From the NCBI RefSeq assembly GCF_900108035.1, contig NZ_FNVS01000015.1:38785-102784 (forward strand): a stretch of 64,000 nucleotides of DNA, given 5' to 3'. The translations under genes and the position numbers were made by a program. The notes beneath the pieces are model-generated. The model ran no database searches and was not told the DNA's origin. It saw only the letters and a list, made by a program, of their open reading frames with translations. Of the stretch, positions 1-8,971 are shown piece by piece; the first letter of the stretch is position 1; every line of letters begins with the position of its first letter. The DNA is from Parabacteroides chinchillae. GTDB lineage: Bacteria > Bacteroidota > Bacteroidia > Bacteroidales > Tannerellaceae.

Positions 1-1086
1 GCGTTCGGCGTGTTGCTGGCCAACTTTCCGGGTGGAGACATGGGTGTTATTCAAGCCGACGAAAACGGAATGATCAATGTACATGGCGTAATGAAAAACA
101 TCTGGCAAATGCCTTTGCACGATATTGCACACGAACTGGGATTAATGAACTTTATCTACTACATGTTGATAAAGACCGGTTTTTTGCCACCTATCATCTT
201 CATGGGTGTAGGTGCACTGACCGATTTCGGTCCCATGCTCCGCAATTTGCGTCTTTCCATCTTCGGAGCGGCAGCTCAATTAGGTATCTTCACTGTCCTA
301 CTTGTTGCCATCCTGATGGGATTCACTCCCAAAGAGGCAGCCTCTTTAGGTATCATCGGAGGAGCCGATGGCCCTACAGCGATCTTTACCACCATCAAGC
401 TGGCTCCTCACCTGCTCGGCCCTATCGCCATTGCAGCCTATTCGTACATGGCTCTGGTTCCGGTTATCATACCATTAGTGGTTAAATTACTTTGTTCAAA
501 AAAGGAGCTTTCCATCAATATGAAAGAACAGGAGAAGAAATTCCCTTCATCCGTAGAAATCAAAAACCTGCGTGTATTGAAAATTATTTTCCCAATCGTT
601 GTAACAACGGTTGTAGCCCTGTTCGTGCCCAGTGCCGTTCCATTGATCGGTATGCTGATGTTCGGTAATCTGGTAAAGGAAATAGGAACAAACACATTCC
701 GTCTGTTCGATGCGGCATCAAACAGCATTATGAATGCTGCAACCATCTTCCTCGGATTATCGGTAGGTGCTACCATGACAGCAGAAGCATTCCTTAATTT
801 CACTACGATAGGTATCATTATCGGTGGTTTTCTGGCATTCGCTTTATCTATCAGCGGAGGTATTTTCTTTGTTAAGATATTCAACCTGTTCACTCAGAAA
901 AAGATCAATCCGCTGATCGGAGCAACCGGACTGAGCGCCGTTCCGATGGCCTCCCGGGTAGCCAATGAGATCGCTTTGAAATATGATCCGAAGAACCATG
1001 TATTACAATACTGCATGGCCAGCAACATATCGGGCGTAATTGGTTCAGCCGTTGCAGCCGGTGTATTGATTTCTTTCTTGGGATAA
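1..1086 (+). CDS. Sodium ion-translocating decarboxylase subunit beta (oxaloacetate/methylmalonyl-CoA decarboxylase type), 5' end cut by window edge
   Basis: Membrane subunit that couples decarboxylation of a biotin-bound carboxyl group to export of Na+ across the inner membrane. The frame is open from base 1, so the true start lies outside the window; the 361 visible codons are most of a protein that is usually about 400 residues or a little more. The signature GGADGPTAIF near visible residue 120 is the conserved membrane region that carries the Na+-binding aspartate in this family, and a second conserved region NISGVIGSA lies close to the C-terminus. Several long hydrophobic segments fit a polytopic protein. 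Biotin carrier and alpha subunits are expected upstream but cannot be seen. Which substrate decarboxylase it serves (oxaloacetate or methylmalonyl-CoA) cannot be told from this subunit alone. Confidence 0.93.
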   Translation, partial: AFGVLLANFPGGDMGVIQADENGMINVHGVMKNIWQMPLHDIAHELGLMNFIYYMLIKTGFLPPIIFMGVGALTDFGPMLRNLRLSIFGAAAQLGIFTVLLVAILMGFTPKEAASLGIIGGADGPTAIFTTIKLAPHLLGPIAIAAYSYMALVPVIIPLVVKLLCSKKELSINMKEQEKKFPSSVEIKNLRVLKIIFPIVVTTVVALFVPSAVPLIGMLMFGNLVKEIGTNTFRLFDAASNSIMNAATIFLGLSVGATMTAEAFLNFTTIGIIIGGFLAFALSISGGIFFVKIFNLFTQKKINPLIGATGLSAVPMASRVANEIALKYDPKNHVLQYCMASNISGVIGSAVAAGVLISFLG

Positions 1087-1101
1087 TAGCTGCACAAAAG
1101 C

Positions 1102-1186
1102 GAATGCAGATGGCACAGACAAGCGCAGATTCACGCCGATTTTTTAAGACATAATATTTCTGCGCTTGTCTGTGTCGTTTGCATTC
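1102..1186. repeat. Long imperfect inverted repeat of the GCAGA-rich intergenic family
   Basis: Arms at 1102-1129 and 1159-1186 pair at 25 of 28 positions, including 16 consecutive bases at the inner end, around a loop of about 29 bases. It begins 15 bases after the decarboxylase stop codon and could end that transcript, although no clean T-run follows. The left arm plus its TTTTTTAAGA tail resembles the element at 40312-40367, so this seems to be a dispersed repeat rather than a one-off hairpin. Confidence 0.75.
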
Positions 1187-1289
1187 CATAAATACAGATT
1201 CCGGAACTGTTCAAAACATATGCCCGCACTGAAATTTCCAATTATTTACGTATATTTAGCGTCCATAAACGATCAAAAGAGAATCATAA

Positions 1290-2252
1290 ATGAGAGTTTT
1301 ATACGGAATCATTATTAGCCTGCTCTGTGCATTTACAGCCTATTCCCAAGCTGTAAAGCAAACATCCCTGGAAACAAACGACTTTCAGAACTGGATGTCG
1401 AAACTTGCGGATAACACCCGCCTATGCCTGATTTCCATACCGGGAAGTCACGACAGCGGAGCCTGTCGCAATGGCGGCATTTTACTTCAAACACAAGATA
1501 TAGACATTGCCTCTCAATTAGCAGAAGGAATACGTTGCTTTGATATCCGGTTGCAGGCTATGGAAGACGGCAAACTAGGCGTTTATCACGGACCTGCATT
1601 TCAGGATATTTATTGGGAAGAAAACGTTCTGGCAGACTTTATCCGTTTTCTACAAAAGAACCCTTCCGAAACTTTGATCGTATCGCTTAAAAAAGAAAAT
1701 GGGAAAATATCCGATTATGCCCGGTCTTTATCTTCCACTTTAGAAAAACCGGAATATCAATCTTATTTCATTCAGGATTTTCGTCCGGACATTACGTTGG
1801 GAGAATGTCGTGGTAAAATTTTATTTATGCATCGCGACCATGCCATGAAGAACTATCCCGGAGTTGAATGCCTGGGATCGGTATGGGGAGACAACGCCAC
1901 ATTCAACATGTCTATGCGAGATAACAACGGGACAGAAGGACGTGCTATTGTAGAAGACGAATACCTTTATCCGTCAGATGAAAAAGCCGGCTATAAAACG
2001 CAAGTATGTATAGACAATATCAATAAAAGAGCATCCGAACCTGCCAACTCTGACCTTTGGGCTATTACTTTCGTAAGTGCAACTGCTGTTCCGGTCTCTG
2101 GCCCGATACATTTTGCCGAAAAAGTAAATGAACCTGTAGCCAAACATATCCGGAGGTTAGGGAAAAGCAGTTGTGGCATCGTTTTAATAGATTTTGCAGG
2201 TTCTGCAAAAGGGAAAATGGTAACGGAAGCACTTATTCAAAGCAATATGTAA
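1290..2252 (+). CDS. Secreted phosphatidylinositol-specific phospholipase C-like protein (PI-PLC X domain)
   Basis: Likely a secreted phosphodiesterase acting on phosphoinositol-type lipid headgroups. Residues 1-20 form a signal peptide ending AYSQ. The X-domain core follows: PGSHDSG holds the first catalytic His (H54), FDIR at about 84-87 and VYHG holds the second His (H100), as in bacterial PI-PLC. The length of 320 residues is close to bacterial PI-PLC enzymes. The only ATG that gives a full signal peptide was chosen. It is followed after 82 bases by an Omp85-type barrel and then a phosphoethanolamine transferase on the same strand, which suggests work on envelope lipids. Bacteroidales make inositol-phosphate sphingolipids, so a self-lipid substrate is possible, but that is inference; a host GPI or PI substrate is the alternative. 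Confidence 0.85.
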   Translation: MRVLYGIIISLLCAFTAYSQAVKQTSLETNDFQNWMSKLADNTRLCLISIPGSHDSGACRNGGILLQTQDIDIASQLAEGIRCFDIRLQAMEDGKLGVYHGPAFQDIYWEENVLADFIRFLQKNPSETLIVSLKKENGKISDYARSLSSTLEKPEYQSYFIQDFRPDITLGECRGKILFMHRDHAMKNYPGVECLGSVWGDNATFNMSMRDNNGTEGRAIVEDEYLYPSDEKAGYKTQVCIDNINKRASEPANSDLWAITFVSATAVPVSGPIHFAEKVNEPVAKHIRRLGKSSCGIVLIDFAGSAKGKMVTEALIQSNM

Positions 2253-2334
2253 ATAAATGTACGAATATTGATTATATAAGAACAATTCAGCCTCACTATT
2301 TTTTATTAAATCGCAGATGTTAAAAAAATAGGAG

Positions 2335-3510
2335 ATGAAGCAACAATTATCGATATTTTTTATTGGTGTTATATTATTTTCATGTGTCCGGTCCGGCTTT
2401 GCCAGAAACGGCTTAAAGGCAAACGACAATCATTATGCGCAGAAAGATTCAGCTGAACGCCGTTCTCTTATCAAAAAAGTATTAGATTATTTCGAAGATT
2501 CCAATAAAAACACAAAAAACAAACCGTTTGACTTCAGTATCATCGGCGGTCCCCATTATTCAAGTGATACCAAAGTAGGCATCGGGCTTGTCGCCGCAGG
2601 ACTTTACCGTATGGACAGGAGAGATACTCTTCTTCCCCCCTCCAATGTCTCATTATACGGCGATGTTTCGACCGTAGGTTTCTTTCTTTTAGGAATACGG
2701 GGGAATAATTTATTCCCGCAAAATAAATACAGGTTAAACTATAACCTTTACTTTTATTCTTTCCCCAGCAAATTCTGGGGTATTGGATATGACAACGGTA
2801 ATAACAACGACAACGAGAGTAAATACAAACGTTTTCAAGCACAGGTAAAAACAGATTTTTTATTCCGTCTTGCAACAAATTTATACCTTGGTCCAAGCAT
2901 AAGTTTTGATTATGTACATGGTATGGATTTCAGAAAACCGGAATTACTGGAAGGAATGGCAATGACGACTTCCAATCTTACGGGAGGTATCATATTGTCT
3001 TATGACTCGAGAGATATGCTTACGAATGCAACAAGAGGATATTATCTAAAAGCAGAACAAAAATTCAGTCCCGCTTTTTTAGGAAACAAATATGCATTCA
3101 GTGCCACAGATATCCGCACCAGCATCTACCATACAGTATGGAAAGGAGGCATTTTAGCCGGAGAATTCCACTCTTTATTTAATTATGGGAATCCGCCTTG
3201 GGGATTAATGGCTATATTAGGCAGTTCGTATGCCATGCGGGGTTATTACGAAGGTCGTTATCGTGACAAAAATATAATGGAGATACAAGTTGAATTACGC
3301 CAGCATATATGGAGAAGAAACGGAGTTGTCGTATGGGTTGGTGCCGGCAATATATTCCATCAATTTGACGAATTACAATTTAAACATACTTTGCCGAATT
3401 ATGGTTTTGGTTATAGATGGGAGTTTAAAAGAGGTGTAAACGTACGGCTGGATTTAGGATTTGGAAAAAATCAAACCGGATTTATATTTAATATCAATGA
3501 AGCATTTTAA
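2335..3510 (+). CDS. Omp85-superfamily outer membrane barrel (BamA/TamA-like surface antigen), no POTRA repeats seen
   Basis: Outer-membrane beta-barrel protein of the bacterial surface antigen type. Residues 1-23 are a signal sequence. A charged linker (about 40-60) is followed directly by alternating aromatic strands that fill the rest of the 391 residues. The RGY motif that marks the Omp85 barrel lumen is visible at about residue 301 (MRGYYEGRYRDKN), and the chain ends in Phe, as outer-membrane barrels usually do. There is no room for the POTRA domains of BamA or TamA, so this is a short, barrel-only member of the kind often found beside lipid or phosphoesterase genes in Bacteroidetes. Its stop codon lies inside the next gene, an overlap of 14 bases, so the two are almost surely co-expressed. 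Confidence 0.85.
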   Translation: MKQQLSIFFIGVILFSCVRSGFARNGLKANDNHYAQKDSAERRSLIKKVLDYFEDSNKNTKNKPFDFSIIGGPHYSSDTKVGIGLVAAGLYRMDRRDTLLPPSNVSLYGDVSTVGFFLLGIRGNNLFPQNKYRLNYNLYFYSFPSKFWGIGYDNGNNNDNESKYKRFQAQVKTDFLFRLATNLYLGPSISFDYVHGMDFRKPELLEGMAMTTSNLTGGIILSYDSRDMLTNATRGYYLKAEQKFSPAFLGNKYAFSATDIRTSIYHTVWKGGILAGEFHSLFNYGNPPWGLMAILGSSYAMRGYYEGRYRDKNIMEIQVELRQHIWRRNGVVVWVGAGNIFHQFDELQFKHTLPNYGFGYRWEFKRGVNVRLDLGFGKNQTGFIFNINEAF

Positions 3511-5197
3511 GAATATATACCATGCTGTTTTTGATCAGCAAGTTCTATTTTTCTTTTTTTTATTTGTACTGATAGTACCCAATATATTCTTTCTGTTTAC
3601 AGAAAAAATGTCTTTCCTTGCTAATTTATGCAATATATTGGTACCGCTATCTTTCTATTGGTTCCTGATGTCTTTATCCGCCAAACCGGGGAAAGTGCTT
3701 TGGATATTATTTCCTTTTATATTCTTCGGGGCATTCCAATTAGTACTTTTGTATTTATTCGGCGAATCGATTATAGCCGTAGATATGTTCCTGAATCTGG
3801 CAACAACAAACTCCAGTGAAGCTATGGAATTATTAGACAATTTAACTCCTGCCATCATTGGTGTCTGCTTCCTATACTTACCAGCATTGGCTTTAGGGAT
3901 TGCATCTATCTATCGGAAAGAAAAACTAACCGATAATTTTCTCCGCAAAGAAAAAACGGTTTCTTCTATTATTCTATCCATAGGTATTTTATTTACGCTT
4001 TTTACTTACCAGGTAGAGCCCGGATATAAGATACAAACAGACATGTTCCCCTTAAATGTTTGCTATAATGTCGGCTTAGCTATTCAACGCCAGCATAAAC
4101 TCGAACTATACAAAACAACTTCTTCCGGCTTCACTTTTCAGGCAAAACCATCCCATGCCCAGGAAGAAAAAGAAATTTATGTTCTCGTCATAGGAGAGAC
4201 ATCAAGAGCCTTGAATTGGGGACTATATGGCTATGAACGCAATACAACCCCCCAACTTGCCCGGATAAACGGTCTGACAATTTTCAAAGATGCGCTAACA
4301 CAATCAAACACCACCCATAAAAGTGTTCCCATATTGTTGTCGGCCGTATCTGCCGATAATTATGATTGCATATATAAACAAAAGGGTATCGTCACTGCTT
4401 TCAAAGAAGCAGGTTTTCATACTGCTTTTTTTTCAAACCAAAGGCCTAATCATTCATTTATCGACTTTTTCGGTGAAGAAGCCGACATATACGACTTCAT
4501 TAAAGAAGACAGTCTGGATTCCAAATTCAACCCATCGGATGATGTGTTACTAGATATGGTTGAAAAAGAAATCTGGAAAAACTACAATAAACAATTCATT
4601 GTATTGCATACATATGGGTCACATTTCAATTACCAGGAGCGTTATCCTACTACTAAAGCGGCTTTTTTACCAGACCAGGTGGAAGGAGCAGAAGTCAAAT
4701 ACCGTACAAATCTCATAAATGCATACGACAATACGATTTGCTACACCGACGACTTTCTGTCCCGGCTCATAACAATACTGGATAACACACTGGCTTCGGC
4801 TGCAATGCTTTACACTTCCGATCACGGAGAAGACATTTTCGACGACAATCGGAATCTATTTCTCCATGCATCTCCCGTACCCAGTTATTATCAATTGCAT
4901 GTACCTTATCTGATATGGATGTCCCAGCCTTATCTGGAAAATCATATTTCCTTATATAATACGGCAAAAGAAAACAGTTCAAAAGCCATATCCAGCAACT
5001 CGGTTTTTCATACTATGCTAGATATCGGAGGAATAAATACGCCTTATAAAAATGACTCGTTATCAGTAGTTAGCAAAGATTTTACAGAGCAAAAACGATT
5101 ATACCTGAACGATCACAACCTTCCTATTTTACTGAAAGATATAAAGTTAAAAGAGACCGATTTTAATATGTTTCGTAAAATGGGGATTAAATATTAA
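3497..5197 (+). CDS. Phosphoethanolamine transferase (EptA/sulfatase-fold, lipid A or glycolipid modifying)
   Basis: Inner-membrane enzyme that moves phosphoethanolamine from phosphatidylethanolamine to a periplasmic acceptor such as lipid A. The first 170 residues hold about five transmembrane helices. The periplasmic alkaline-phosphatase fold begins at VIGET (metal-ligand E234), then GLYGYERNTTP. The likely nucleophile is T273 in NTTHKSVP, with further metal ligands in SDHGE (D442, H443) and H457. The ATG at 3497 is preferred to an in-frame start at 3461 because the longer version adds a polar stretch buried in the upstream barrel gene. It lacks the Cys after the nucleophile motif that is typical of MCR/EptA. 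The acceptor is not shown by the sequence; lipid A, core sugar or a sphingolipid are all open. Confidence 0.88.
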   Translation: MKHFKNIYHAVFDQQVLFFFFLFVLIVPNIFFLFTEKMSFLANLCNILVPLSFYWFLMSLSAKPGKVLWILFPFIFFGAFQLVLLYLFGESIIAVDMFLNLATTNSSEAMELLDNLTPAIIGVCFLYLPALALGIASIYRKEKLTDNFLRKEKTVSSIILSIGILFTLFTYQVEPGYKIQTDMFPLNVCYNVGLAIQRQHKLELYKTTSSGFTFQAKPSHAQEEKEIYVLVIGETSRALNWGLYGYERNTTPQLARINGLTIFKDALTQSNTTHKSVPILLSAVSADNYDCIYKQKGIVTAFKEAGFHTAFFSNQRPNHSFIDFFGEEADIYDFIKEDSLDSKFNPSDDVLLDMVEKEIWKNYNKQFIVLHTYGSHFNYQERYPTTKAAFLPDQVEGAEVKYRTNLINAYDNTICYTDDFLSRLITILDNTLASAAMLYTSDHGEDIFDDNRNLFLHASPVPSYYQLHVPYLIWMSQPYLENHISLYNTAKENSSKAISSNSVFHTMLDIGGINTPYKNDSLSVVSKDFTEQKRLYLNDHNLPILLKDIKLKETDFNMFRKMGIKY

Positions 5198-5304
5198 CTT
5201 TTGCATGCAAATAATTGCTTGTAAATGCTGTTATCACAAAATATTTAGCTTAATTTGTGACTTGATATAGGAAATATATCCTTTTCTTAAATAAGTGATT
5301 GTAT

Positions 5305-7149
5305 ATGAAGGACACCGTTGAGACTAATCTGCCTGTAGAAGAAACCGGCAAATTGGAAGAAGCTAAAGCTCCGGTTATCGGATCGGAAGAAACTCCGAAT
5401 AATGTTGAAAACACAGTTTCGGAAGAAGAAGTTACTGCTGTCAGCAAGTTAACCAAAGAAGAAATTGTCAATAAACTAACAGAGTTAGTTGAAAAATCGG
5501 CAGAAACTTCCCGTAGCGAAGTAGAATCTTTGAAACAGACATATTATAAGATTCGCCGCAGCGAGGTGGACGAACTAAAGAAAGTTTTCCTTGAAAATGG
5601 GGGAGAAGAAAAGGATTTTGTAGCTCCTGAAGATGAAATAGAAAATCAAATCAAGAATTTACTGGCTACATATAAAGAAAAAAGGGCAGCTGTTCTTGCA
5701 GAAGAAGAACGTATAAAAGCAGAGAACTACACGCTTAAACTTCAACTGATTGATCAACTAAAAGCGTTAAGCGAAAGTCAGGAAGACTTCAACAAACTAT
5801 ATAACGACTTCAAGGATATTCAACAGAAATGGAAAGATATCAAAGCCGTTCCACAAGAGCATGTAAACGACTTGTGGAAAGAATATACAACTTACAGCGA
5901 AAAGTTCTACGATATTATAAAAATCAATAACCAGTTCCGTGACTACGACTTCAAAAAGAATCTTGAATTAAAGACAGCTCTTTGTGAGACGGTAGAAAAA
6001 CTGGAAAATGAGCAGGATGTTATTTCAGCTTTCCACCAATTACAGAAACTGCACCAGCAATGGCGCGAAATTGGTCCGGTAGCGAAAGAGTTGCGCGAAG
6101 ATTTATGGACTCGTTTTAAAAATGCATCTACAGTTATCAACAAACGCCACCAGGAACATTTTGAGAAGCTGAAAGCAAAAGAACAGGAAAATCTGGAAGC
6201 TAAAACTGCAATCTGTGAAGAAATTGAAGCAATAGATTTCAGCACTTTGAAATCATTCAAAGACTGGGAGGAAAAAAACAAAGAAGTCATCGCCTTACAG
6301 GAAAAGTGGAAAACCATCGGTTTTGCACCAAAGAAATTCAATGTAAAGATTTTTGAACGTTTCCGCGCCGCTTGTGACATTTACTTTAATAAAAAGAGTG
6401 AATTTTACAAGGCCATCAAAGAGGAGATGGAAAAGAATCTCGAACTCAAAAAGGCATTATGTGAGAAGGTTGAAGCCTTAAAAGACAGCACAGATTGGAA
6501 AGAAACAACAGAGAAAATGATTGCATTACAGAAAGAATGGAAAACCATCGGTTCCGTAGCCCGCAAACATTCAGATACTATCTGGAAACGTTTTATTTCT
6601 GCTTGTGACTATTTCTTTGAACAAAAAAATAAAAATGTAGTCTCACAAAAGAGCATCGAACAAAATAACCTATCTGCAAAAAAAGTATTAATTGAAAAAA
6701 TTAACAGCCTAAATGAAACAGACCCTGAGGAGGCTTTGGCAACATTGAAAGGTCTTATGTCCGAGTGGGGTTCCATAGGTTTCGTCCCATTCAAAGAAAA
6801 AGATAAAATATACAAAGAATATCACGAAGCTATAGACAAACAGTTTGACCGTCTGAAAGTAGACAAGAACGACCGTAAGATGCAAAACTTCCGCAGCAAT
6901 CTGAATGATATGGCCAGCGGCGAACACAGCAAAGGCAAACTTTACGGAGAACGTGAAAAGCTAATGCGCATGTACGAACGCATGAAAAATGAACTGCAGA
7001 CTTACGAAAACAACATCGGCTTCCTTAGTGTTTCATCAAAAGGTGGTGGCGGACTGTTGAAAGAGATGGAACGTAAGATCGAAAAGCTGAAGGAGGATAT
7101 GGAGCTTACAATCAAAAAGATTGAAGCAATTGATGAAAATCTCGAATAA
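5305..7149 (+). CDS. DUF349 protein with five tandem repeats
   Basis: Cytoplasmic, highly charged, coiled-coil-rich protein of 614 residues; no signal peptide or membrane segment. After an acidic N-terminal tail of about 60 residues there are five DUF349 units. Each is recognisable by a W-x-x-I-G/K-x-V/A-P pattern followed by a W/I-x-R/E-F helix: KWKDIKAVP, QWREIGPVA, KWKTIGFAP, EWKTIGSVA and EWGSIGFVP. The C-terminal 70 residues are a separate helical coil. DUF349 proteins are widespread in Bacteroidetes, with no firmly established role that I can assign. The ATG at 5305 is preferred to a TTG two codons upstream. A clear hairpin terminator lies 27 bases after the stop, so the gene is probably the end of its transcript. 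Confidence 0.85.
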   Translation: MKDTVETNLPVEETGKLEEAKAPVIGSEETPNNVENTVSEEEVTAVSKLTKEEIVNKLTELVEKSAETSRSEVESLKQTYYKIRRSEVDELKKVFLENGGEEKDFVAPEDEIENQIKNLLATYKEKRAAVLAEEERIKAENYTLKLQLIDQLKALSESQEDFNKLYNDFKDIQQKWKDIKAVPQEHVNDLWKEYTTYSEKFYDIIKINNQFRDYDFKKNLELKTALCETVEKLENEQDVISAFHQLQKLHQQWREIGPVAKELREDLWTRFKNASTVINKRHQEHFEKLKAKEQENLEAKTAICEEIEAIDFSTLKSFKDWEEKNKEVIALQEKWKTIGFAPKKFNVKIFERFRAACDIYFNKKSEFYKAIKEEMEKNLELKKALCEKVEALKDSTDWKETTEKMIALQKEWKTIGSVARKHSDTIWKRFISACDYFFEQKNKNVVSQKSIEQNNLSAKKVLIEKINSLNETDPEEALATLKGLMSEWGSIGFVPFKEKDKIYKEYHEAIDKQFDRLKVDKNDRKMQNFRSNLNDMASGEHSKGKLYGEREKLMRMYERMKNELQTYENNIGFLSVSSKGGGGLLKEMERKIEKLKEDMELTIKKIEAIDENLE

Positions 7150-7176
7150 ACCAAATTCAAAGACATAATAATTAAT

Positions 7177-7204
7177 GAAGCCGTCCTCTCAACAAGACGG
7201 CTTC
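7177..7204 (+). terminator. Intrinsic terminator of the DUF349 gene
   Basis: A perfect 9-bp stem (7177-7185 with 7196-7204), loop of 10, followed by a T-rich tail. It begins 27 bases after the DUF349 stop and ends just before the ATP-grasp start, so the in-frame ATG at 7175 cannot be the real start of that gene. Confidence 0.8.
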
Positions 7205-7219
7205 GTTATTTTATCTGCT

Positions 7220-8428
7220 ATGACCAGAAAAATTCATTACTTTAATCCGGGCCATGAAACAGCCATACTTTTAGGAACAGAAAACTATACTCCGCCAGCC
7301 AATGTACAAAGAATGACAAAAGAGCTGGCTTTCTTGCCCGCATGGTATGCAAATCCGGAGGATTATGTACTAATAGATGAAATAAATTCTCTTCACTTTC
7401 TATCTTTACAACCCGAAGTATTTCATCCGTTTGCCACTCCTGTAATACCCAAAGAAATAAACAAATTTATTTCTTCTTCCGAAAAAACAGAAGCGGCTCC
7501 CTGGGGATTATCACCTCATAGCATCCAATTATTTGAAAAACTAAAAAAGAAATTTGCACTAAACATAGCTGTCCCAAGCTGGAAAGAAGAATACAAACGC
7601 TTGGCCGGACGGCAAACAGCAGCCGAATGCCTGGAGATGTTACGTAACTTATTACCAGGCATTTCAATTCCTTCTACCCCGGCATTTTGCACCCAAATTG
7701 ATGAAATAAAAAAACACCTTACATTACACCATGCGCCCTTTATTCTGAAAACCCCATATTCTTCTTCCGGAAGAGGATTGCATTGGATAAACAGGCCTGA
7801 ACTGACCGACAAAGACAAAGCCTGGATAAACGGGGCTTTCAACAAACAACGAACCATCAGTATAGAATACGGCCTGGATAAAGTACAAGATTTTGCTATG
7901 GAATTTTATTCCGATGGAAAAGGAACGGTAGAATACAAGGGTCTGTCTGTTTTCAACACAGAAGAGAAAGGTTCTTATTCCGGTAATATTTTACAGAATC
8001 AGGAAGACATGAGAGCCCTACTTTGTCGTTATTCGGACAAAGACAAGTTTCAACAAATTCAGAATGCTGTTTGTCTGGCATTACAAAAAATATATGGCAA
8101 TATATACACGGGGTATTTAGGAGTTGATATGCTGGTATATAAAGAAAAGAACGGAAGTTATTCCATTCATCCCTGTATTGAAATCAATATGCGGTATACA
8201 ATGGGAATGGTAGCCATCCGATTATTTGAAAAGTATATAGACTTCAAAAAGAAAGGTGATTTCTGTATTACCTACAACCATCAGATCGGTGAAGCATACG
8301 AAAACCATCATTTCATGGAAAAGGCTTATCCGCTAAAACTGGAAAACGGTAAGATTACAGAAGGTTATCTCTCCCTTTGTCCGGTTACAAAGGAAACCCG
8401 CTACAGGGCTTATATATTAATGACATAA
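7220..8428 (+). CDS. ATP-grasp-fold protein of a Bacteroidetes-conserved family
   Basis: Probable ATP-dependent ligase of unknown substrate, cytoplasmic, 402 residues. The N-terminus has a distinctive FNPGHE...NYTPP block. ATP-grasp features follow: an ATP-binding loop KTPYSSSGRG near the middle, and the metal-binding E-x-N-x-R (EINMRYTMG) near residue 330. I recognise the fold but not a characterised member. The start at 7220 is chosen because the earlier in-frame ATG at 7175 would place a strong terminator hairpin inside the coding region and adds residues unlike the conserved start. With only 15 bases between that hairpin and the ATG, the message may be nearly leaderless or depend on read-through. 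It converges with the DUF985 gene, with 4 bases between the two stop codons. Confidence 0.8.
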   Translation: MTRKIHYFNPGHETAILLGTENYTPPANVQRMTKELAFLPAWYANPEDYVLIDEINSLHFLSLQPEVFHPFATPVIPKEINKFISSSEKTEAAPWGLSPHSIQLFEKLKKKFALNIAVPSWKEEYKRLAGRQTAAECLEMLRNLLPGISIPSTPAFCTQIDEIKKHLTLHHAPFILKTPYSSSGRGLHWINRPELTDKDKAWINGAFNKQRTISIEYGLDKVQDFAMEFYSDGKGTVEYKGLSVFNTEEKGSYSGNILQNQEDMRALLCRYSDKDKFQQIQNAVCLALQKIYGNIYTGYLGVDMLVYKEKNGSYSIHPCIEINMRYTMGMVAIRLFEKYIDFKKKGDFCITYNHQIGEAYENHHFMEKAYPLKLENGKITEGYLSLCPVTKETRYRAYILMT

Positions 8429-8432
8429 ATAT

Positions 8433-8939
8433 CTATTGCCGGCATAATTGCTCTATTATTTCTATATCCTGTGGATATGCAGCTTGCAACTCTTTCTTCT
8501 TCGCCAATTCAAAGTCTGCATATTCAAAGCCGGGAGCCACAGCGCAACTTACCAAACTAAAACCATAAGGCTCTTTCAAACGAGCGGCAAACCATACTCC
8601 AGGCTCAATAGTTATCTGTAATTCCCCATCTTCCCTATCTGATAACTCGCGGACAACCAAACAACCTTGCTCAAACGAATAAATGAATAAAGGCTCTCCT
8701 TTATGGAAAAACCAGCTCTCGGGCGATTTAATACGGTGAAAAGCAGAAAAATCCTGACCTTCCAATAAATAATAAATTGTGGTAAGAACCCTTTTATCAG
8801 AAGGATACCCTTCAAGTGGTTTCCAACATTCAGGACGATATACCTCTCTACAATAACCTCCTTCCGGATGCGGAGTCATACCTAAACGTCCGATCCAATA
8901 TTCGGCCAGCGTCTCATTTTCCATCATACCCATATTCAT
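8433..8939 (-). CDS. DUF985 cupin-domain protein
   Basis: Small cytoplasmic protein of 168 residues with the Cupin_5/DUF985 fold. Typical blocks are the N-terminal HPEGGYCREVYR, the central FSAFHRIKSPESWFFHKG with the metal-type His residues, and VAPGFEYADFEL near the end. The biochemical role of the family is not settled; a sugar or small-ligand binding role has been suggested for cupins in general. It is the last gene of a four-gene minus-strand set behind a TonB receptor, a kinase and a LytTR regulator (32 bases after the regulator stop), which suggests it serves the same stimulus or substrate. Length and motifs are complete. Confidence 0.85.
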   Translation of the reverse strand: MNMGMMENETLAEYWIGRLGMTPHPEGGYCREVYRPECWKPLEGYPSDKRVLTTIYYLLEGQDFSAFHRIKSPESWFFHKGEPLFIYSFEQGCLVVRELSDREDGELQITIEPGVWFAARLKEPYGFSLVSCAVAPGFEYADFELAKKKELQAAYPQDIEIIEQLCRQ

Positions 8940-8971
8940 ACCACAAACTATTTATCAGATTAATATAGTTC

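Noticed and set aside
3461..3496. Upstream start for the phosphoethanolamine transferase
   Set aside because: Adds 12 polar residues encoded within the barrel gene, before a normal membrane-protein N-terminus at 3497.
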